The notes under the pieces: generated by a model
Database searches by the model: none
Seen by the model: the letters and a program-made list of their open reading frames with translations, nothing else
Told to the model about the DNA's origin: nothing
Position numbers and translations under genes: made by a program
DNA from: a virus
Virus record (IMG/VR): IMGVR_UViG_3300037882_000654
Location: 1 to 30,704 of that record
Length of the DNA stretch: 30,704 nucleotides
Reading direction: 5' to 3' (one strand)
Part shown: in pieces, positions 9,935 to 14,953 of the stretch
Numbering within the stretch: the stretch's first letter is position 1
How the letters are laid out: each line of letters begins with the position of its first letter

Positions 9935-10126
9935 AATCATGGCTTGAGTGATTTAATAACCCGCGAGGGTCTACCGCGAGCGACCGAAGGGAGCGAGCGC
10001 GCGTTTTTTTGTGTTGGGGGATATGCGTGGGTTTGTGTTGGGGGTGACTATCTGCGCGGGGCTTCGGGCTTCGGGTCTGTACGGGCTTCCTGTGGCTTTT
10101 TAGGGGTATCCCTGCGGGCTGGGTCT

Positions 10127-10141
10127 GTACGATTATCGTAC
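10127..10141. promoter_or_regulatory. Palindrome copy 1 (GTACGATTATCGTAC)
   Basis: Exact 15-base copy. It ends 26 bases upstream of the -35 box of the promoter at 10168, a position that would suit a regulator of the 10250 gene. Confidence 0.85.
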
Positions 10142-10167
10142 GCTTCAAGACTCGTAATGAAATGGAT

Positions 10168-10196
10168 TTGACTCTAGGGCGGGAAAATGCAATAAT
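10168..10196 (+). promoter_or_regulatory. Sigma-70-type promoter for the 10250 gene
   Basis: The -35 box TTGACT (10168-10173), a 17-bp spacer and the -10 box AATAAT (10191-10196) match the housekeeping consensus at five of six positions each. Transcription would start near 10203, leaving a leader of about 45 bases with AGGAAG before the ATG at 10250. Confidence 0.7.
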
Positions 10197-10249
10197 TCTC
10201 TTAGTGGATATCGGGCAAGGCGCTCGAAGCACTAGGAAGAAAAAACATC

Positions 10250-10864
10250 ATGACTAAGAACACAAGCAAGTCAGGCAAGGCAATTTCATCTCTAGACGCT
10301 GTGAACGTTTCTCTCGTGAAAGACTTTCAAGCGGTACTCAACTTCTCTGGTGAAGTGAACGTTTTCGAGAAGGCGCTCGGCATGTTGAAGGCTGGCACTA
10401 TCTCGGTTCGTGGCTTGAAGGCAACTATCGAGGAAGCAAGCGAGGCAGGTTCTCTGCCAACTATCAAGGCAAGCCACGCACAATACTTTTTACAAGCCGA
10501 GCAGGTTCGCGCTCTATCAGGTGGCAAGGATAAGGCGCTGAAGGATGTTCTTAACGCAACAATTCAAGCCAAGCGTGAGTTTGGCAAGGATTTCGGCAAG
10601 GCTATCGAGGACGCTTCATCCTTCGCGGATTTGGTCGCTAAGACTCCGAAGCAAGGCGAGAAGGCGAAGGCAGGGCGCAAGGCTTCAAGCGCCGAGCCAT
10701 TAGCCAACATGGATGCATATATCGCGCTCTTTCTAGGTGCGAAAGATTTGCAAGATATTCGACCAACTAACGAGGCTCAATGGGTCGAGTTTCTAAGTTT
10801 CGTCAAGGCGATTTCATCAAGCGTCAAGGCGTCACACCCTGCGGGCAAGGCTCTCGTAGGATAA
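10250..10864 (+). CDS. Hypothetical protein, 204 aa
   Basis: Unrecognised. The protein is basic, Ala/Lys/Ser-rich and predicted largely helical, with no CxxC motif, signal peptide or membrane segment. Residues about 130-150 form a Lys/Gly/Ala-rich linker (KQGEKAKAGRKASS) dividing an N-terminal helical domain from a C-terminal one starting near MDAYIALFLGAKDL. The start is set by AGGAAG ten bases upstream. It is monocistronic-looking: own promoter at 10168, 273 bases of gene-free sequence after it, and palindrome copies before the promoter and over its stop codon. High likely expression and basic charge would suit a nucleic-acid-binding protein, possibly one that recognises the palindrome, but no DNA-binding fold is evident. 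Confidence 0.8.
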   Translation: MTKNTSKSGKAISSLDAVNVSLVKDFQAVLNFSGEVNVFEKALGMLKAGTISVRGLKATIEEASEAGSLPTIKASHAQYFLQAEQVRALSGGKDKALKDVLNATIQAKREFGKDFGKAIEDASSFADLVAKTPKQGEKAKAGRKASSAEPLANMDAYIALFLGAKDLQDIRPTNEAQWVEFLSFVKAISSSVKASHPAGKALVG

Positions 10865-10870
10865 TCGTAC
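10856..10870. promoter_or_regulatory. Palindrome copy 2 (one mismatch)
   Basis: GTAGGATAATCGTAC matches the 15-base palindrome (A-centre form) at 14 positions. It covers the last two codons and the TAA stop of the 204-residue gene, so the mismatch may be due to coding constraint or decay. Confidence 0.6.
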
Positions 10871-11048
10871 ACGCGAGGCGCTCGACTCCTTCGGGGGTCG
10901 GGCGCTTTCGCATGTCCGCGCGCCGCGAAAAGTTTGTGTTTGGTTTGTGTCGGTAAAGTTTGTGTCGGGGTCGTAAGTTCAGCCGTAGTCGCCGTTATTA
11001 GTTTGTGTTGGGGGCAGGGGCACAGCCGTAGCCGTTGCCGTTGGGGGC

Positions 11049-11077
11049 TTGACTTAGGCAGCCACATCCCTTATTAT
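11049..11077 (+). promoter_or_regulatory. Sigma-70-type promoter for the amidoligase/WhiB block
   Basis: The -35 box TTGACT (11049-11054), a 17-bp spacer and the -10 box TATTAT (11072-11077). The -35 box is identical to that at 10168. Transcription would begin about 11084, and palindrome copy 3 (11109) lies in the 5' leader, 25 bases downstream. It would drive the gene chain 11138-14762 up to the terminator at 14781. Confidence 0.7.
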
Positions 11078-11108
11078 TAGATAGTGGACATCCTGCCCAC
11101 ACCTAGCC

Positions 11109-11123
11109 GTACGATTATCGTAC
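11109..11123. promoter_or_regulatory. Palindrome copy 3
   Basis: Exact GTACGATTATCGTAC. It lies between the promoter at 11049 and the start codon at 11138, inside the predicted 5' leader. Confidence 0.85.
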
Positions 11124-11137
11124 AGATTGGAAATACA

Positions 11138-11281
11138 ATGTACCTAACAACGTGGGACTTATTAGCAGTTATGATAGCCCTAATCACATCAGTAACACTC
11201 GTCATCACAACGGCTCTTGCTAACGCAAGGCTACAGAAGCGTATCGTTATGTTACGCCGTCAGATTAACGCTGGTCGCTAG
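11138..11281 (+). CDS. Small single-pass membrane protein, 47 aa
   Basis: MYLTTWDLLAVMIALITS begins a hydrophobic segment of about 22 residues (roughly 6-28), followed by a basic cytoplasmic-type tail ending LRRQINAGR. I choose the ATG at 11138, with GGAA about nine bases upstream, because an upstream frame start at 11084 would translate through the palindrome and add a non-hydrophobic extension beginning at the transcription start. It is the first gene after the promoter at 11049. Function unknown; a membrane anchor or phage exclusion-type peptide is possible. Confidence 0.6.
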   Translation: MYLTTWDLLAVMIALITSVTLVITTALANARLQKRIVMLRRQINAGR

Positions 11282-11283
11282 TC

Positions 11284-11430
11284 ATGAAGGCAAGATGTAA
11301 TGAGTGTAGCGTGGTGTTGCGAAGCAGAGAGATTATTGCCAGCAACGACTCAAACTTGCGCTATGAATTTTGCTTTGACTGTCTAGACAAGATGTACGAT
11401 TATCGTACAGTTGGGAAGTGCTACTCATGA
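11284..11430 (+). CDS. Small zinc-ribbon protein, 48 aa
   Basis: Short protein with two CxxC pairs: CNEC near the N-terminus (residues 5-8) and CFDC (about 30-33), spaced as in a zinc ribbon. The gene starts two bases after the previous stop and overlaps the amidoligase start as ATGA at 11427. Palindrome copy 4 is translated in this frame as MYDYRT. Coupling to the amidoligase suggests a shared role or simply shared expression; function unknown. Confidence 0.65.
   Translation: MKARCNECSVVLRSREIIASNDSNLRYEFCFDCLDKMYDYRTVGKCYS
11394..11408. promoter_or_regulatory. Palindrome copy 4
   Basis: Exact GTACGATTATCGTAC within the 3' end of the 48-residue gene and 18 bases before the amidoligase start codon. 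Confidence 0.85.
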
Positions 11431-12959
11431 TTAACCCATACTCATATGGTTGGGGATATGTCGGCATAGGTGACTGTGACAGATGTTGTAACCCTTCACA
11501 CATCTTCGCTCACTCGTACTACAATGAGGGTCATACAAGATGCGAAGGATGTATGGCATCCATGATACAACGCTCAGTTCAGTACAACTCTATTCCTGAG
11601 GAGATGCGTGAAAGCCTGTTGTTATCCGCTAACGACTTGCCTAGCCTATCTCCTGAGAAGTACCCATTTATTGCCGATACGCCTACCTGTGACGCATGCC
11701 AGCGCATGGAAGGTACTGGGCAATACCAGTTCGAAGAAGCACAAGTTATGAACGCAGACAGAACAGCAATACGTACGATTATCGTACACCGCAGATGCAC
11801 AACTGGTTGCTATGACTGTGACGGAGTAATAGCCACCACTAACAACAGGATGAATCCTTACCAAACAGATTGGAGAGTTGCCTACAATGACTTCATTGAC
11901 GTCACCAGAGTGGATGGAGATAATAGATGCGAACCTTGCGCCGTTGTTTACAGAGATGAACGCGGAGCAAGTGACTTCAGTTATTGTGAATCGTGCGATA
12001 GCCAATGGCATGATAGCGAAACACGCTACTATATGGGCGAAAGATACTGCGTTACCTGTATCGAGGAAAACGCGTTCGACTGTGACGACTGTGGTGACGA
12101 GTGCTGGAGTGGTGGCGACCACTACTGTTCTAATGAAGGTGACGACGACGGCTACCGAGAAAACTCACCTATCCACAGTTATTCCTACAGACCTAGCCCT
12201 GCTTTCTTTGGAAAAGGAAAGTATCATCTAGGCTTTGAGTTAGAAGTAGAATCTCGTAACTCACGCTATGAAGGTGCTGAGTTGGCTCAAGAGTTGTTCG
12301 GTGCTCACGTATATCTCAAGGATGACGGCTCACTCAATGACGGCTTCGAGATAGTCACGCATCCGCACACTCTTACGGAGTATCAGACCAACTTTAACTG
12401 GGCTGGTCTGAACAAGTTAAAGATTCAAGGTCTAAGGTCTTGGAATACAAGCACCTGTGGACTTCATGTTCACGTATCACGTGAAGCCTTTTCAGTAGAC
12501 AATGTACGATTATCGTACGACCAACGTATTCTGAAACGTCAGGCTCATGAGTTGCGGTTCATGAAACTTATCTACGACAACGAGCGACAAGTAGGTCGTA
12601 TCGCTGGTCGTAGTAACAACAACTACGCAACCTTCCAAGATAAGGGCAAACTGGTGCGTAAACTCAAGGAAGGTATTCAAGAAAATGGCAGGTACTCTGC
12701 TATCAACACCGAAAATGATGCGACACTAGAAGTGCGAGTATTTAAGGGTTCACTCAGACCTGAACGTGTACTCTCTGCTCTTGAGTTCGTTACTGCTTCG
12801 GTAGAATACACTCGCGACCTGCCTATCAACGGCAAGAATAATGCTCTCACATGGCTACGCTTTACAGGCTATGTTGCTGAGCATGCTGAAACCTATCCGA
12901 ATCTAGCACTCATTATGAACGAATCGTTCAATAGTGATTACCCAGCCCAGCAAGACTAA
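11427..12959 (+). CDS. Amidoligase-like protein with N-terminal zinc-ribbon array, 510 aa
   Basis: The C-terminal half resembles the putative amidoligase (COOH-NH2 ligase, glutamine-synthetase-like fold) family: GFELEVESR near residue 269, KDDGSLNDGFEIVTHP near 300, CGLHVHVSREAF near 343-354 and TLEVRVFKGSLR near 432. These correspond to the family's conserved acidic, His and Arg positions for ATP/metal and substrate binding. The first ~230 residues carry about eight Cys pairs (CDRCC, CEGC, CDAC, CYDC, CEPC, CESC, CVTC, CDDC), suggesting serial zinc ribbons or treble clefs. Start at the ATGA overlap (11427), with GGGAAG upstream. The next gene is a glutamine amidotransferase, the known partner type. 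Substrate unknown. Two palindrome copies lie inside. Confidence 0.78.
   Translation: MINPYSYGWGYVGIGDCDRCCNPSHIFAHSYYNEGHTRCEGCMASMIQRSVQYNSIPEEMRESLLLSANDLPSLSPEKYPFIADTPTCDACQRMEGTGQYQFEEAQVMNADRTAIRTIIVHRRCTTGCYDCDGVIATTNNRMNPYQTDWRVAYNDFIDVTRVDGDNRCEPCAVVYRDERGASDFSYCESCDSQWHDSETRYYMGERYCVTCIEENAFDCDDCGDECWSGGDHYCSNEGDDDGYRENSPIHSYSYRPSPAFFGKGKYHLGFELEVESRNSRYEGAELAQELFGAHVYLKDDGSLNDGFEIVTHPHTLTEYQTNFNWAGLNKLKIQGLRSWNTSTCGLHVHVSREAFSVDNVRLSYDQRILKRQAHELRFMKLIYDNERQVGRIAGRSNNNYATFQDKGKLVRKLKEGIQENGRYSAINTENDATLEVRVFKGSLRPERVLSALEFVTASVEYTRDLPINGKNNALTWLRFTGYVAEHAETYPNLALIMNESFNSDYPAQQD
11773..11787. promoter_or_regulatory. Palindrome copy 5 (inside amidoligase gene)
   Basis: Exact GTACGATTATCGTAC, read in the amidoligase frame as part of RTIIVH, in the zinc-ribbon region. 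Confidence 0.85.
12504..12518. promoter_or_regulatory. Palindrome copy 6 (inside amidoligase gene)
   Basis: Exact GTACGATTATCGTAC, read as VRLSY, a different reading phase from copy 5. It lies just after the HVHVS motif of the catalytic domain. Confidence 0.85.
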
Positions 12960-12961
12960 TC

Positions 12962-12976
12962 GTACGATAATCGTAC
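12962..12976. promoter_or_regulatory. Palindrome copy 7
   Basis: Exact A-centre form GTACGATAATCGTAC in the 33-base gap between the amidoligase stop and the amidotransferase start. Confidence 0.85.
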
Positions 12977-12992
12977 AGAAAGCAGGTATGTA

Positions 12993-13823
12993 ATGTGTAT
13001 GTTATGTGTAATTCCGCCAAATGTAATACCAAGTCGAGCAAAGTTAGAGAACAGCGCTCTGAATAATCCGCATGGCTTTGGCTTTGCGATAGTTATTCCT
13101 AACGAGAATCGTATCCACGCTGAACGCACTATGAACGCGGATACTTCTATCAACCGCTTCTTGGAAATGCGCGCGAAGTACCCTGAAGGTTACGCCATGT
13201 GGCATGCTCGTTGGGCTACTCATGGTGCAACAACTATCGAAAATTGCCATCCGTTCAAGGTTGGTGGTGACGACCAAACCTATCTAGCGCACAATGGCAT
13301 CTTGCCTATCCATGAGCCAAAGGGTGATACTCGTAGCGATACGCGTATCTTTGCTGAGGACTTGCTTCCTGCTATCGGTGGCGTTCCGTCACTAGATAAC
13401 GAGCAGGTAGTAAATCTAATCGAGGACTTCACATCAGGTTCTAAGGTGTGCGTACTCACAGTAGACCCACGCGCTAAGTACCAGTGCTACCTTATCCATG
13501 AGGAGAAAGGTAACGTAGATGAATCAGGTGTGTGGTGGTCTAATGACTCATGCGAGTTAGAACGCTACAACACATGGAAAACAGTTAGTCCACATGACTT
13601 TGGACTCTATGCCAAAGATGATGAGGAAAGTTATATTGACTGCGGTGTCTGTGACTTAGTGTTACCTGTTGAGGACATGCTTAACGAGTTCTGTCCACAA
13701 TGCGGGTCATGCTGGGACTGTCGTGCCTATGTGAGTGACTGTCTATGTTACTCAGGTGCTAACAAGGCGTACGATTATCGTACACCTACAACAACTTGGG
13801 AGAAAGGTGGGTGGGGCTGGTGA
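12993..13823 (+). CDS. Class-II glutamine amidotransferase (Ntn hydrolase) with C-terminal zinc ribbon, 276 aa
   Basis: Predicted to release ammonia from glutamine for a partner synthetase. The class-II features are visible: an N-terminal MC (Cys2 nucleophile after Met removal), NPHGFGFAI (about 25-33), the HARWATHG motif (71-78; Arg binds glutamine), NCHPF (84-88) and AHNGIL (99-104, Asn/Gly oxyanion hole). The start at 12993 is fixed by the need for Cys2 and by GCAGG six bases upstream. After the catalytic domain a C-terminal extension (about 211-247) holds CGVC, CPQC, CWDC and CLC, a zinc-binding domain not found in standard amidotransferases. The neighbour upstream is the amidoligase. The stop overlaps the next start as GTGA. 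Confidence 0.88.
   Translation: MCMLCVIPPNVIPSRAKLENSALNNPHGFGFAIVIPNENRIHAERTMNADTSINRFLEMRAKYPEGYAMWHARWATHGATTIENCHPFKVGGDDQTYLAHNGILPIHEPKGDTRSDTRIFAEDLLPAIGGVPSLDNEQVVNLIEDFTSGSKVCVLTVDPRAKYQCYLIHEEKGNVDESGVWWSNDSCELERYNTWKTVSPHDFGLYAKDDEESYIDCGVCDLVLPVEDMLNEFCPQCGSCWDCRAYVSDCLCYSGANKAYDYRTPTTTWEKGGWGW
13769..13783. promoter_or_regulatory. Palindrome copy 8 (inside amidotransferase gene)
   Basis: Exact GTACGATTATCGTAC near the 3' end of the amidotransferase, read as YDYRT, the same phase as copy 4. Confidence 0.85.
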
Positions 13824-14008
13824 TACACACAAGTGAAATCATGAACGCTCTTATCAGCGCAGGTCTAACGTATTCACCTGAAGCGGGAGACCCATATCCA
13901 ATGCGAGGAAAGCCATGTGCTGAAGTCGCTACTATCGTAGCCGAGTTCCTTGCTAGTCATGGTGTTGCTGTTTATCATGATGTACCAAACGAGGTGCGTC
14001 ATGGGTAA
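13820..14008 (+). CDS. Hypothetical protein, 62 aa
   Basis: Unrecognised small protein reading (M)IHTSEIMNALISAGLTY and ending PNEVRHG. I choose the GTG at 13820, which overlaps the amidotransferase stop as GTGA and is preceded by a G-rich ribosome site (GGTGGGTGGGG). An upstream start at 13796 would overlap the amidotransferase further. No membrane segment or Cys motif. It is followed by a CATGGGTAA overlap with the next gene, so the chain is translationally coupled. Confidence 0.55.
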   Translation: MIHTSEIMNALISAGLTYSPEAGDPYPMRGKPCAEVATIVAEFLASHGVAVYHDVPNEVRHG

Positions 14009-14192
14009 GCCAACTCCGTACTATTACGGCGTACGCGCCGAGTTATTCCTTCATGATGCTGAACGAGCATTAAGTGAGGGAAAGAAAGAAGAACACGCAA
14101 CCCTAATGCTGCGAGCCACGCAGTATCAGCAACTGGCAGGACAACTGCCACTAGAGGAAGGTCTACATGACCAAACACTACATAGAGCGTAA
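14001..14192 (+). CDS. Hypothetical protein, 63 aa
   Basis: Unrecognised helical protein (MGKPTPYYYGVRAELFLHDA at the start, then Glu/Lys-rich, ending LHDQTLHRA). I choose the ATG at 14001, with GAGGTG five bases upstream; the longer frame from 13950 would add an unlikely hydrophobic N-terminus lying wholly inside the previous gene. Overlaps its neighbours on both sides. The middle (LSEGKKEEHATLMLRATQYQ) looks like a helical hairpin. Function unknown. Confidence 0.55.
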   Translation: MGKPTPYYYGVRAELFLHDAERALSEGKKEEHATLMLRATQYQQLAGQLPLEEGLHDQTLHRA

Positions 14193-14328
14193 TTGCTACT
14201 CATGCGATATTGACCTAATGGTCGTATCACATGATGTTAGTGAGCGCTACTACTGTAATACTTGCGCATGGGCTAAGTTCTCTGTGCCGTACGATAATCG
14301 TACAGTTCAGGGGGCTTCCCATGAGTGA
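14167..14328 (+). CDS. Small zinc-ribbon protein, 53 aa
   Basis: Two CxxC pairs, CYSC (residues 10-13) and CNTC (about 30-33), give a zinc-ribbon pattern. AGGAAGG lies about six bases before the ATG. It overlaps the end of the previous gene and the start of WhiB. Palindrome copy 9 lies in its C-terminal codons (VPYDNRTV). Possibly a DNA- or protein-binding accessory; function unknown. Confidence 0.6.
   Translation: MTKHYIERNCYSCDIDLMVVSHDVSERYYCNTCAWAKFSVPYDNRTVQGASHE
14289..14303. promoter_or_regulatory. Palindrome copy 9
   Basis: Exact A-centre form GTACGATAATCGTAC, 17 bases before the WhiB start codon and inside the end of the 53-residue gene. Confidence 0.85.
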
Positions 14329-14650
14329 TTATTACCCTAGTTTCACTAATCCGTCTGCCTGTGCTGACCATGACCCAGACTTATGGTTTCCACAGGAAAA
14401 AAGCGGTACAAGAAACTGGACACGTACACCTGACGCCATCAGGGCACGAACAATATGTGCTTCATGCCCTGCTAGGCTTGAGTGCTATGACTATTCAATT
14501 AAGTTAAGAAACCTTTATGGTATCTGGGCTGGGTTGGATAAGTATGAGCGTCATGAAATACAAGATGAACAAGGAATAGAAACTACTGAGATGGTGAACA
14601 CCTTCACCTTCTCTGCCTTTCACGATAGGAACGCTAACCATGAAGAATAA
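14321..14650 (+). CDS. whiB: WhiB-family [4Fe-4S] transcriptional regulator, 109 aa
   Basis: WhiB-like proteins bind an iron-sulphur cluster and regulate transcription, commonly through the host primary sigma factor. The four cluster cysteines are present: C14, C46, C49 and C55, the last three as CASCPARLEC, and ACADHDPDLWFP and YGIWAGLD match the family. The turn motif usually written G[V/I]WGG is GIWAG here (67-71). The short, non-basic C-terminus lacks the usual Arg/Lys-rich DNA-binding tail, as in some phage members that act by competing for sigma. Start at 14321, with AGGGGG seven bases upstream. It strongly indicates an actinobacterial host. Confidence 0.93.
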   Translation: MSDYYPSFTNPSACADHDPDLWFPQEKSGTRNWTRTPDAIRARTICASCPARLECYDYSIKLRNLYGIWAGLDKYERHEIQDEQGIETTEMVNTFTFSAFHDRNANHEE

Positions 14651-14762
14651 AGACGAGTATGAATACTTTACCGAAAGTATCGGAGAGCAACTCATGCTTA
14701 TTCTTTGGACTAGCATAGGTACGCTTGCCGTTGTAGGCATGATACTATCGGTAGCAATGTAG
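14640..14762 (+). CDS. Small membrane protein, 40 aa
   Basis: MKNKDEYEYFTESIGEQLML is a charged N-terminus leading into a hydrophobic segment of about 22 residues to the end (LILWTSIGTLAVVGMILSVAM). It starts inside the end of WhiB and is the last gene before the terminator. A single C-terminal membrane anchor is the only visible feature. Function unknown. Confidence 0.5.
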   Translation: MKNKDEYEYFTESIGEQLMLILWTSIGTLAVVGMILSVAM

Positions 14763-14763
14763 T

Positions 14764-14778
14764 GTACGATTATCGTAC
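14764..14778. promoter_or_regulatory. Palindrome copy 10
   Basis: Exact GTACGATTATCGTAC between the last gene of the rightward block and the terminator, two bases before the terminator stem. Confidence 0.85.
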
Positions 14779-14780
14779 AG

Positions 14781-14812
14781 CCCCCTTACGCTTCGCGCGT
14801 AGGGGGGTTTTT
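14781..14812 (+). terminator. Strong rho-independent terminator of the rightward block
   Basis: Stem CCCCCTTACGC / GCGTAGGGGGG (11 bp with one G-T pair), loop TTCGC, then a run of six T or more. It ends transcription from the promoter at 11049. The convergent gene at 14786-14953 uses the stem sequence for its last codons, so the two blocks meet with no spacing. Confidence 0.88.
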
Positions 14813-14953
14813 TAATGCCTGTTTTTTATACCAATTATCGCCAGTCTTATGCTGGCACTCACATTTCGTACAACCTTGATGAAGCGTAATTGCTATACTG
14901 TAATCTCCAGCACTATTAGCAGTTCCTGCTGCTCGACAAGGTACGCAAATCAT
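14786..14953 (-). CDS. Small Cys-rich zinc-ribbon protein, 55 aa
   Basis: MICVPCRAAG opens with a CxxC and the middle has CTKCEC, giving a two-pair zinc-ribbon layout resembling recruitment-type ribbons. The start overlaps the upstream stop as ATGA. The last gene of the leftward replication operon, its final codons run through the stem of the oppositely oriented terminator. The unusual C-terminus (ALKNPPTREA) is therefore dictated by the hairpin. Confidence 0.6.
   Translation of the reverse strand: MICVPCRAAGTANSAGDYSIAITLHQGCTKCECQHKTGDNWYKKQALKNPPTREA

Larger units (their letters stand above)
9467..10249. other. 783-bp gene-free control region rich in dyads
   Basis: This stretch separates the leftward head operon from the rightward 10250-14762 block. 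No frame here has a credible start, ribosome site and protein-like composition. It holds, in order: a GGGGG/CCCCC dyad (about 9498-9514), a GCGCT/AGCGC dyad near 9527-9541, an imperfect inverted repeat CTGGCTT/AAGCCAG near 9560-9574, three direct copies of an ACATATA core (about 9654, 9720 and 9744), stacked inverted repeats (9668-9736), a chain of five hairpins ending in a terminator (9762-9934), two GTTTGTGT repeats, one copy of the 15-bp palindrome (10127-10141) and a near-consensus promoter. It could hold divergent promoters, a structured RNA or a replication origin. Confidence 0.7.
10008..11014 (+). repeat. Dispersed G/T-rich repeat GTTTGTGTYGGGG, six copies
   Basis: Copies at 10008-10020 (first base T), 10031-10044, 10932-10943, 10943-10954, 10958-10970 and 11001-11014. 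All are on the same strand, all lie in the gene-free flanks on either side of the 204-residue gene at 10250, and none lies inside it. The copies at 10932-10970 are almost back to back. The function is unknown; options are a binding site for a single-strand or G-rich binding protein, an origin element, or remnants of local duplication. Confidence 0.7.

Noticed and set aside
9944-10171. Rightward 75-codon frame in the control region
   Set aside because: No ribosome site, skewed Gly/Arg/Val composition from G-rich repeats, and it ends over the promoter at 10168.
9933-10232. Leftward 99-codon frame in the control region
   Set aside because: Composition follows the reverse of the G/T repeats (HKPTHIPQHKKTR), no ribosome site, and it covers the promoter and palindrome.
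10777-11067. Leftward 96-codon frame after the 204-residue gene
   Set aside because: Antisense to the gene end and the repeat region; Thr/Gln/Lys-rich from the repeats; no ribosome site.
10127-14778. Palindrome copies as a CRISPR array
   Set aside because: Spacing is 250-810 bp and irregular, copies lie inside genes, and there is no Cas1/Cas2; the only Cas4-like gene is 6 kb away and fits phage recombination.
10127-14778. Palindrome as a LexA/SOS box or parS site
   Set aside because: It lacks the CGAAC/GTTCG half-sites of the Gram-positive SOS box and does not match the TGTTTCACGTGAAACA-type parS core.
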